From an uncultured Eubacteriales bacterium (GTDB lineage: Bacteria; Bacillota; Clostridia; Oscillospirales; Oscillospiraceae), in NCBI GenBank assembly GCA_900543085.1, contig UQQF01000060.1, positions 1-11,159 on the forward strand: a stretch of 11,159 bases of DNA, in the 5' to 3' direction. Made by a program: the position numbers and the translations under genes. The notes below the pieces were generated by a model. That model worked only from the letters and a program-made list of their open reading frames with translations, did not search any database and was not told the origin of the DNA. Below are positions 5,781 to 11,159 of the stretch, one piece after another. Every line of letters begins with the position of its first letter. Position 1 is the first letter of the stretch.

Positions 5781-6938
5781 ATGTCATCCCCAGAGTGGGT
5801 GGAGAATAAGCTTTGCTCAGAGGAGTACACGCCCGTCAGATGCGCGGATGTGCTCGACGCGCTGAGCTTCTGGCGCGGCGCGCCGTTCTACGCGGAGACT
5901 CCGCTCGTGCCGCTCCCCGGTGCTGCAAAGGCGCTGGGCATAGGCGGGCTGTATCTCAAGGACGAGAGCCGCCGCTTCGGCCTCGGAGCCTTCAAGGTCA
6001 TGGGCGCGGGCTACGCCATGGCCCGCGCGCTGGGCGCGCGCAGCTGGGCAGAGGCGGCGAACAGCGCACGGCGGCGCACGTTCTACACGGCCACGGACGG
6101 CAACCACGGCCGGGCCGTCGCCTGGTGCGCGCGCCGTCTGCGCCAGCGCGCCGTCGTGCTCATGCCCAAGGGCAGCGCCGAGGCCAGGCGGCAGGCCATC
6201 GCCGCCGAGGGCGCCGAGGTACACGTGACCGAGGTCAACTACGACGACAGCGTCCGCATGGCGCGCGACCTGGCTTGCGCCGACGAAAACGGTCTGCTTC
6301 TGCAGGACACCACGCTCCCGGGCTATGCGGACGTGCCGCTGGACATAATGCGCGGCTACTCGGCCATCGCCGCCGAGGCGGCGGAGCGCCTGCCGGCTCC
6401 GCCCACGCACGTAATATTGCAGGCGGGCGTCGGCTCCTTCGCCGGAGGGACGGCCAGCTCGCTCACCTCGCTCTATCCGCACGCGCGCCCCACCTTCCTC
6501 GTGGCCGAGACTGCCGCCGCGCCCTGCCTCATGCGCTCGGCGGCGAGCGGATGCGTCTGCACCGTGCCCGGCGAGATAGACACCATCATGGCCGGTCTGG
6601 CCTGCGGCGAGCCGTGCACGCTGGGGCTGGAGGCGCTGCTGTCCCGGGCGAGGTTCTTCGCCGCGCTGCCCGACGAGTGCGCATCGGACGCCATGCGCGC
6701 CCTGGCTATGCCCGAGCCGGGGGACGAGTCCGTCACGGCCGGGGAGTCCGGCGCGGCGGGCTACGCCCTGCTGCGCGCCGTGATGCTGTCCCCGGAGCTG
6801 GCTCCGCTGCGCGCTGCGGCGGGATTAAATGAACACAGCCGGGTGCTTGTGTTCAACACCGAGGGCGCCACCGACCCTGAAAATTACGCAAGGATAGTAG
6901 GAAACTTTGCTGGACATCCTCCGTCTAAGGATGTATGA
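5781..6938 (+). CDS. dpaL: Diaminopropionate ammonia-lyase
   Basis: PLP enzyme (385 aa; the E. coli enzyme is about 398) that converts 2,3-diaminopropionate to pyruvate and ammonia in the cytoplasm. The fold-type II signature is clear: ESRRFGLGAFKVMG (62-75) with the PLP lysine at Lys72, TATDGNHGRAVAW (103-115) containing Asp106, which corresponds to the catalytic Asp120 of the E. coli enzyme, LLQDTTLPGY (173-182), and the glycine-rich phosphate loop GVGSFAGG. The start is ATG 5781 with GGAGG 8 bases upstream; an in-frame GTG at 5772 falls inside the ribosome binding site region. It is divergent from lplA and 21 bases upstream of a small membrane protein gene. The pyruvate produced could feed the neighbouring dehydrogenase only if that enzyme is a pyruvate type, which is not shown. 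No diaminopropionate transporter or synthase is visible. Confidence 0.9.
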   Translation: MSSPEWVENKLCSEEYTPVRCADVLDALSFWRGAPFYAETPLVPLPGAAKALGIGGLYLKDESRRFGLGAFKVMGAGYAMARALGARSWAEAANSARRRTFYTATDGNHGRAVAWCARRLRQRAVVLMPKGSAEARRQAIAAEGAEVHVTEVNYDDSVRMARDLACADENGLLLQDTTLPGYADVPLDIMRGYSAIAAEAAERLPAPPTHVILQAGVGSFAGGTASSLTSLYPHARPTFLVAETAAAPCLMRSAASGCVCTVPGEIDTIMAGLACGEPCTLGLEALLSRARFFAALPDECASDAMRALAMPEPGDESVTAGESGAAGYALLRAVMLSPELAPLRAAAGLNEHSRVLVFNTEGATDPENYARIVGNFAGHPPSKDV

Positions 6939-6959
6939 TACTAAGAGAGGTGATTTCCC

Positions 6960-7610
6960 ATGGCTAACAACCGCAAAAAGGGCAGCCCGGCGGGCGTGAT
7001 ATTCGCCCTGCTGATGCTCATAGTAATAGTCATAGCGCTGGTAATAGTACTGCGCTCCTGCTCACTCGACGACGGCGGGCAGACCGGCACGCCGCCCGCG
7101 GTCACTAACGGCGCGGTAGTTACCGATCCAGCGTCCGGCGGCAGCGCCCCGGCCAACACGCCCGCGGGCACCACGGCGCCGACTTCCACGCCGACGCCCA
7201 CTCCGACCCCGACTCCCACGCCGACGCCGACCCCGACGCCCGCCGTCGACACGACCGGTTCCTTCCGTTCCGACTCCGGGACGCCGCTGAACATAGTCGT
7301 CGACTGGTCGCTCTCCGGCTCCGGAAGCGAGCGGACGCTGGTCGTCACCGTCTATGCGGAGAGCTACAGCCTGCACAGCGTGGGCGCCTGGCACGGCGGC
7401 TCGCTCACCATCGGCGGGCAGACCTACTACTTCGACACCGAGGCCATCGACTACGACGGACCCGGCCAGGGCACCAACCTGCTCGGCACGGTTACCGCCA
7501 ACATCGGCTCGCTGAGCCTCCCGACCCAGGCCGAACTGAGCTGGCACTTCCAGGGCACCTACGGCGACGTGGAGCTGGACTCCATCACCGCCACCGGCAC
7601 CATAGGCTGA
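6960..7610 (+). CDS. Membrane-anchored protein with Thr-Pro repeat stalk, function unknown
   Basis: A 216-residue protein I do not recognise. It has a short basic N-terminus (NNRKKGSP), one strongly hydrophobic segment (about 12-31), a low-complexity Thr/Pro/Ala linker (about 44-95) including nine consecutive Thr-Pro units (77-94), and a C-terminal domain (about 97-216) rich in alternating Val/Thr/Ser/Tyr, Trp and Gly, probably beta-sandwich-like. The positive-inside rule predicts a cytoplasmic tail with the domain outside the membrane. The residues after the hydrophobic segment read LRSC, a poor lipobox because of the arginine, so a membrane anchor is more likely than a lipoprotein. ATG 6960 has AGAGG upstream with 9 bases spacing. 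The 21-base gap after dpaL suggests co-transcription, but a functional link is not evident. Confidence 0.8.
   Translation: MANNRKKGSPAGVIFALLMLIVIVIALVIVLRSCSLDDGGQTGTPPAVTNGAVVTDPASGGSAPANTPAGTTAPTSTPTPTPTPTPTPTPTPTPAVDTTGSFRSDSGTPLNIVVDWSLSGSGSERTLVVTVYAESYSLHSVGAWHGGSLTIGGQTYYFDTEAIDYDGPGQGTNLLGTVTANIGSLSLPTQAELSWHFQGTYGDVELDSITATGTIG
7188..7241 (+). repeat. Thr-Pro codon tandem repeat inside the stalk
   Basis: Nine tandem 6-base Thr-Pro units. Codons vary (ACG, ACT, ACC with CCG, CCC), so the repeat is kept at protein level rather than being a fresh slippage product. Length variation between strains would be plausible. Confidence 0.85.
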
Positions 7611-7628
7611 GCGAAAACCAAAACAAAC

Positions 7629-7654
7629 CTCCCCGGAGCAAATGCTCCGGGGAG
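7629..7654 (+). terminator. GC-rich hairpin after the Thr-Pro protein gene (weak terminator)
   Basis: A perfect inverted repeat CTCCCCGGAGCA / TGCTCCGGGGAG with only two bases between the arms (effective loop about 4) lies 18 bases past the stop codon. The following TCAGTTTGTC is a poor U-tract. The arms are almost the same as those of the strong terminator at 7890-7926, so it may be a copy that lost or never had its U-run. Confidence 0.55.
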
Positions 7655-7660
7655 TCAGTT

Positions 7661-7886
7661 TGTCAAAAACCTCGTAGAGTTTCGCGCCCTGTGGGCGCGA
7701 AAGGGACTAAAATCATTTTCGGCGGCGGCGTGTACGTCGCCGAAAATACTTCTCGCGAAGCGAGCGTCGAATTGGCCGCCTTTGGCGGTCAACCGAGGCG
7801 CAGAGCGCAGTGCTGGTCTCCATCGGCCGCTCTCGCGGCCGGGGGACTTTATTGTCAAAAAAGACCCTCGAGGGTCTTTTTTGACA
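7661..7886. repeat. Non-coding hairpin-chain element with inverted termini, MITE-like
   Basis: This fills most of the 327-base stretch without genes between two convergent operons. It begins TGTCAAAAA (7661-7669) and ends TTTTTTGACA (7877-7886), an inverted pair. Between lie successive stem-loops: 7680-7702 (10 bp, TTTCGCGCCC/GGGCGCGAAA), 7715-7747 (10 bp ATTTTCGGCG/CGCCGAAAAT, extendable through one G-U), 7752-7764 (5 bp), 7772-7792 (9 bp with one G-U) and 7824-7841 (7 bp CGGCCGC/GCGGCCG), then the 34-bp palindrome at 7853-7886. The short AGTCA on both sides (7652-7656 and 7886-7890) could be a target duplication, but the left copy is 4 bases away from the terminus. I see no credible protein-coding signal in it. 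Alternatives: a structured non-coding RNA or a mere cluster of terminators. Confidence 0.5.
7853..7886. terminator. Perfect 34-bp palindrome, bidirectional terminator
   Basis: The left half TGTCAAAAAAGACCCTC and its exact reverse complement form a hairpin with a TCGA loop. A GC-rich core (GACCC/GGGTC) is flanked by A6 on one side and T6 on the other, the classical layout of a terminator working on both strands. For minus-strand transcripts from the ABC importer it supplies the U-run that the 7890-7926 hairpin lacks in that direction. Confidence 0.75.
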
Positions 7887-7889
7887 GTC

Positions 7890-7926
7890 AACCTCCCCGG
7901 AGCGATGCTCCGGGGAGGTTTTTTAT
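7890..7926 (+). terminator. Strong intrinsic terminator (plus strand)
   Basis: A 14-bp perfect stem (AACCTCCCCGGAGC / GCTCCGGGGAGGTT) with loop GAT runs into TTTTTTATT. It is an excellent rho-independent terminator for plus-strand transcription from dpaL and the Thr-Pro protein gene, ending 11 bases before the convergent permease gene. Its core repeats the hairpin at 7629-7654. Confidence 0.8.
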
Positions 7927-7937
7927 TGCGGTTTTGC

Positions 7938-8969
7938 TTACCTCTGTCCCTTGTCGTAGGGGATGCCCTCCGCCTTGGGGGCGCGGGAACTCTTGCTGGT
8001 GAAGGCCAGAACTATGAGCGTGATGAGGTAGGGCAGCATACGGTAGAGGTGCACGCTAATGCCGAGGTTGGCCAGCAGGTACACGCCGTCGCCGTTGATG
8101 TCGATGCTCGCGTAACTGGCGGATATGCACTTGAACAGGCCGAACAGCAGCGCCGCTCCGGCTATGTTCAGCGGCTTCCAGTTGCCGAAGATCATGACGG
8201 CGAGAGCCAGGAAGCCGAAGCCCGCCACGTCGCCGGTGGACATGCAGTTCGAGGTGGTCAGCGCGTAGACAAAGCCGCCCATACCGGCCAGCGCGCCGGA
8301 GATGGTGGTGCCGGCATAGCGCATCTTGTACACGTTGATGCCCAGCGAGTCCGCCGCCTGCGGGTTCTCGCCGCAGGAGCGCAGCCTCAGGCCGAAGCGC
8401 GTCTTGTACAGGATTATCGAGAGAATGATAAACAGCAGTATGCAGATGTATGTCGCTATGTATGTTCTGTCGATAAAGGTGGCGCCGAGGAAGCCCATCT
8501 CCTCCGTTCTGCCGTAGCCGAACATAGCCTTCTTTATCATGAACCAACTGGCGGCGTCGCCGGAGGCCATGGTCAGGGTGTTCTGGTTGGCGATGATGCG
8601 GATGAGAAAGAGCACCAGGGCGGGGGCCAGCAGGTTCAGCGCCGTGCCGCCTATGGTCTGGTCGGCGCGCAGATTGATGGAGGCAAAGCTCAGCAGCAGC
8701 GAGAACACCGCGCCCATCACTGCCGCGGCCAGCATCGCCAGCGCCTCCAGTCCCTGGAGAGCCAGGTAATTGCCCTCGGAGTAGGCCGTGGCGAAGAAGT
8801 CCGTCTGCTGCACGATGTTGACAAAGAGCACGCCTATGAACGCGCCGAAGATCATGATGCCTTCCAGCGCCAGGTTGATGATACCGCTGCGCTCGGCGAA
8901 GACGCCTGCAAGCGCGACTATCATAAGCGGTATGGCGTAAATCAGAGTCTGTTGAATGAGGAACGTCAC
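7938..8969 (-). CDS. nupQ: ABC importer permease, NupQ/YufQ-like (BMP-type nucleoside transporter)
   Basis: Integral membrane permease (343 aa) of the branched-chain-amino-acid/ribose permease superfamily, subgroup that works with BMP-type lipoproteins; characterised members import nucleosides such as guanosine. Signatures include ERSGIINLALEGIM (26-39), the cytoplasmic coupling segment LRSCGENPQAADSLGINV, and about eight to ten hydrophobic segments. The start is GTG at 8969, overlapping the TGA of the upstream permease as GTGA, with GGAGG 9 bases upstream. It is the last gene of the visible operon and is followed by the terminator cluster. The symbol is by family resemblance; substrate specificity (nucleoside, autoinducer or other) cannot be read from the sequence. 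Confidence 0.87.
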   Translation of the reverse strand: MTFLIQQTLIYAIPLMIVALAGVFAERSGIINLALEGIMIFGAFIGVLFVNIVQQTDFFATAYSEGNYLALQGLEALAMLAAAVMGAVFSLLLSFASINLRADQTIGGTALNLLAPALVLFLIRIIANQNTLTMASGDAASWFMIKKAMFGYGRTEEMGFLGATFIDRTYIATYICILLFIILSIILYKTRFGLRLRSCGENPQAADSLGINVYKMRYAGTTISGALAGMGGFVYALTTSNCMSTGDVAGFGFLALAVMIFGNWKPLNIAGAALLFGLFKCISASYASIDINGDGVYLLANLGISVHLYRMLPYLITLIVLAFTSKSSRAPKAEGIPYDKGQR

Positions 8970-10303
8970 TTCGCCTCACCTCCATTCTCGCCGGCGGCGT
9001 CCTCCGTGGGCTTTTCCCCTTCCGGCGGCGGTGTCTCGGCGGTGTCCGGCGTCTCCTGTGTAAGCTCCCCGGCCTCCTCGGCCGCGGTCTCGCCGGCAGT
9101 CGGTGCGGCGCTCTCCTCAGCAACAGCGGCCTTGGCCGTCCTGCGCTTTTTGCGGCCGTTGAGCAGCATCTTGATAACCAGGGAGAAGGCGCTCAGGTAC
9201 ACTATGGTGGCGATGATTACGTCGGTTATGTACTCGTTATAGGGTGTAAGCGCCGTGAGCTGTACGCCGGCTATGTCCAGCATGGACATGAAGATTCCGG
9301 TGAATATCACGCCGATGGGGTTGTTGGCTGCGAGCAGCGCCACGGGTATGCCGTTGAAGCCCGTGTCCGGCAGGGACTGATAGGTGCTCCAGTAAAACTC
9401 CGTGTTGCCGGAGAGGTAGTAGAGCGACGCGCCGCCGGCGGCGAGAGCGCCCGCGATGGCCATGGACAGCACTATGTTGCGCTTGTCCTTGATGCCGGCG
9501 TAGCGAGCCGCATGGCGGTTGCTGCCGCAGGCCTTGAGCTGATAGCCCAGAGTCGTCTTGGTCATGATGACGTACATCAATATCGCGATCAATATCGCGA
9601 TAATTATGCCGCCGTTGACCTGCGAGCCGGGGAACAGCTGGTCCAGCCCGAATTTGGGGGTCTCAACGCCGTTGAAGGTCGTCTTATAGACATAAGCGCT
9701 CTTGGTGCTCTCGACGACGTTCTTGAATTTACTCACGTCGAAGGCCCAGGTGACGAGGTTGGCCGCTATCCAGTTGGTCATTATGCTGGCCAGAACCTCA
9801 TTGATGTTCAGATACGCCTTGGCCAGGCCGGGGATGGCGCCCCAGACAGCGCCGGCTGCCATGCCGCCGAGGAAGGCGATGACCCAGATAAGCGCGGGGG
9901 GCACTACATCGCTGGGTATGCCCAGCGCGAGCATCAGGCTGGCCATAGTGCCCATCAGGTACTGGCCGGGTGCGCCGATGTTGAAAAGGCCGGTCTTGTA
10001 TGCCACAGCCACGGAGAGGCCGGTCATTATGAGCGGCGTCGCTCGGAAGAGCATATTGCCCACGCTGGTGGGGTTGAAGCCGAAGCTTAGGCTGCCGGCG
10101 GCGTCACGACCCGTGGAGAGTATGCCGAACAGCACCAGGCGGATGCCCTCCCACGCGCTCCTGCCCGAGAGGTTGGAGCTGGTCAGTCCAACTATGAGGA
10201 CTATGATGCTGCCGACTGCGAGGCCGATGAGTATGGAGAGGATGGAGGCAAGCACGGTGCGCGTGCCGTCCTTGTTGTAAAGGGTCGTCAGCCTTTCCTT
10301 CAT
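8966..10303 (-). CDS. nupP: ABC importer permease, NupP/YufP-like, with acidic C-terminal tail
   Basis: First permease of the same importer (445 aa; B. subtilis-type relatives are nearer 350). It begins with a cytoplasmic stretch (MKERLTTLYNKDGTR), then multiple membrane segments with the family segments GLFNIGAPGQYLMG and ACGSNRHAARYAGI. Much of the extra length is a hydrophilic low-complexity tail (about 382-445): a basic NGRKKRR start, then Ala/Glu/Pro/Thr-rich sequence with about fifteen acidic residues and no hydrophobic segment. The ATG at 10303 overlaps the ATPase stop as ATGA, with AAGGAGG upstream, so the genes are translationally coupled. It should pair with the downstream permease as a heterodimer in the membrane. 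The symbol is by family resemblance. Confidence 0.87.
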   Translation of the reverse strand: MKERLTTLYNKDGTRTVLASILSILIGLAVGSIIVLIVGLTSSNLSGRSAWEGIRLVLFGILSTGRDAAGSLSFGFNPTSVGNMLFRATPLIMTGLSVAVAYKTGLFNIGAPGQYLMGTMASLMLALGIPSDVVPPALIWVIAFLGGMAAGAVWGAIPGLAKAYLNINEVLASIMTNWIAANLVTWAFDVSKFKNVVESTKSAYVYKTTFNGVETPKFGLDQLFPGSQVNGGIIIAILIAILMYVIMTKTTLGYQLKACGSNRHAARYAGIKDKRNIVLSMAIAGALAAGGASLYYLSGNTEFYWSTYQSLPDTGFNGIPVALLAANNPIGVIFTGIFMSMLDIAGVQLTALTPYNEYITDVIIATIVYLSAFSLVIKMLLNGRKKRRTAKAAVAEESAAPTAGETAAEEAGELTQETPDTAETPPPEGEKPTEDAAGENGGEAK

Positions 10304-11159
10304 GCCTTCTCCTCCTTCCCCTGGCGCTTGGCGCCGGCCATGTAGAGGCCGAGCTCCTGTGCGGTGGTCTTCTTGGGGTCAAGCTCGCCGACTATCTCGC
10401 CCTCGTACATGACGAGGATGCGGTCGGAGAGGCTCATGACCTCCTCAAGCTCCAGCGAGACCAGCAGCACCGCCTGTCCCGCGTCGCGCTCGGCCACCAG
10501 CTGCTTGTGTATGTACTCTATCGCGCCGACGTCCAGGCCGCGAGTTGGCTGAACGGCGATGACCAGCGGTTTTTCGCGATCCAGCTCACGGGCGATTATC
10601 GCCTTCTGCTGGTTGCCGCCGGACATGCTGCGCACCACCGTGACCGGCCCCTGGCCGGAGCGGACGTCAAACTTCTCGATAAGCTCCTCGGCGTACTTGC
10701 GCACCTCGCCGTTATTTATAAATCCGGCGTGCTCAAAGGGCGGCTCGCGGAAGCGCTGGAGCACCATGTTCTGCTCGAGCGTGAAGTCGAGTATCAGGCC
10801 GTGCTTGTGTCTGTCCTCGGGTATGTGGCTCATGTTCTCGCCGCGCTTGCGTATGGAGTCGCGCGTGATGTCCCGGCCGCAGAGCTTGATAGTGCCGCCG
10901 GAGACCTTGTCCAGGCCGGTCAGGCCGTGTATGAGCTCGGTCTGTCCGTTGCCGTCTATGCCGGCGATGCAGACGATCTCTCCCTTGCGCACGTTGAAGC
11001 TCACGCCGTTGACCGCATCCCGCTTGTGCAGGTGGGATGGCACCTTGAGATCCTTGACCTCCAGCACCACGTCGCCGGGCTTGGACGACCCCTTCTCCAC
11101 CACCAGCTGGACGGGACGTCCGACCATCATGTTGCTCAGCTCCTGCTGGTTGGTGTCCT
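10300..11159 (-). CDS. nupO: ABC importer ATPase, NupO/YufO-like (C-terminal part only)
   Basis: The C-terminal 285 residues of a double-domain ATPase (family about 510); the 5' part is beyond the right edge. The first visible residues, ELSNMMVGRPV, are the linker hallmark between the two nucleotide-binding domains of this family. The second domain shows a P-loop without the usual lysine (AGIDGNGQTEL), signature MSGGNQQK, and a Walker B region IAVQPTRGLDVGA, followed by LVSLELEE where a canonical H-loop histidine is absent. These deviations are normal for the second domain in sugar/nucleoside importers of this type, where the first domain hydrolyses ATP. The internal ATG at 11130 is not a start because the conserved frame continues upstream. 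An N-terminal domain and a BMP-family lipoprotein gene are expected to the right. Confidence 0.88.
   Translation of the reverse strand, partial: DTNQQELSNMMVGRPVQLVVEKGSSKPGDVVLEVKDLKVPSHLHKRDAVNGVSFNVRKGEIVCIAGIDGNGQTELIHGLTGLDKVSGGTIKLCGRDITRDSIRKRGENMSHIPEDRHKHGLILDFTLEQNMVLQRFREPPFEHAGFINNGEVRKYAEELIEKFDVRSGQGPVTVVRSMSGGNQQKAIIARELDREKPLVIAVQPTRGLDVGAIEYIHKQLVAERDAGQAVLLVSLELEEVMSLSDRILVMYEGEIVGELDPKKTTAQELGLYMAGAKRQGKEEKA

Noticed and set aside
7044..7062. Lipoprotein signal (lipobox) in the Thr-Pro protein
   Set aside because: LRSC has an arginine where small or hydrophobic residues are needed, so a transmembrane anchor is more likely.
7611..7937. CRISPR array
   Set aside because: The stem-loops differ in sequence and there are no regular direct repeats with spacers.
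7782..9242. 486-codon open frame on the plus strand
   Set aside because: It starts inside the hairpin element, crosses two terminators and then runs antisense to both permease genes; no family resemblance.
10935..10985. P-loop lacking lysine and altered Walker B in the ATPase as a sign of inactivation
   Set aside because: These changes are normal for the second nucleotide-binding domain in this transporter family.
10300..11130. Complete 276-residue single-domain ABC ATPase starting at the ATG at 11130
   Set aside because: The reading frame continues upstream with the conserved linker residues DTNQQELSN, and the P-loop is the degenerate second-domain type, so this is a fragment of a double ATPase.

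Overview
The window is GC-rich bacterial DNA with strong GGAGG-type ribosome binding sites, frequent ATA isoleucine codons and ATGA/GTGA gene overlaps. The gene families (AcoR-like regulator, Lin0512 family, NupOPQ-type importer, diaminopropionate ammonia-lyase) suggest a high-GC anaerobic member of Bacillota, class Clostridia, possibly an Oscillospirales-like gut organism. That placement is inference from style and gene content; there is no rRNA or other marker gene here.

Region 1 (1-5678, all minus strand) is a lipoate-dependent 2-oxoacid/acetoin dehydrogenase locus. In transcription order it holds a lipoate-protein ligase (lplA), an AcoR-like GAF-PAS-AAA+-Fis regulator, a Lin0512-family protein of unknown function, and the TPP-dependent E1 alpha and E1 beta subunits. 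E1 beta runs off the left edge; the lipoyl E2 and the E3 subunit would be expected beyond it. lplA, the regulator and the Lin0512 gene each have a good sigma-70-type promoter. No -24/-12 (sigma-54) promoter is visible, and the regulator lacks the GAFTGA loop that normally contacts sigma-54. A TGAGA-containing motif recurs in the three promoter regions and may be its operator.

Region 2 (5746-7610, plus strand) is divergent from lplA. It has diaminopropionate ammonia-lyase (dpaL) followed after 21 bp by a small membrane-anchored protein with a Thr-Pro repeat stalk and an unrecognised beta-rich outer domain.

Region 3 (7611-7937) is non-coding and dense in hairpins. It has two nearly identical GC-rich hairpins at its ends, a perfect 34-bp palindrome that should terminate transcription in both directions, and between them a chain of at least five stem-loops bounded by TGTCAAAAA inverted termini. 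It looks like a MITE-like repeat or a structured RNA placed between convergent operons.

Region 4 (7938-11159, minus strand) is the downstream part of a NupOPQ/BMP-type ABC importer operon, probably for nucleosides: the C-terminal half of the double-ABC ATPase (cut by the right edge) and two permeases, all joined by 4-base overlaps. The first permease has an unusual acidic low-complexity tail of about 64 residues.
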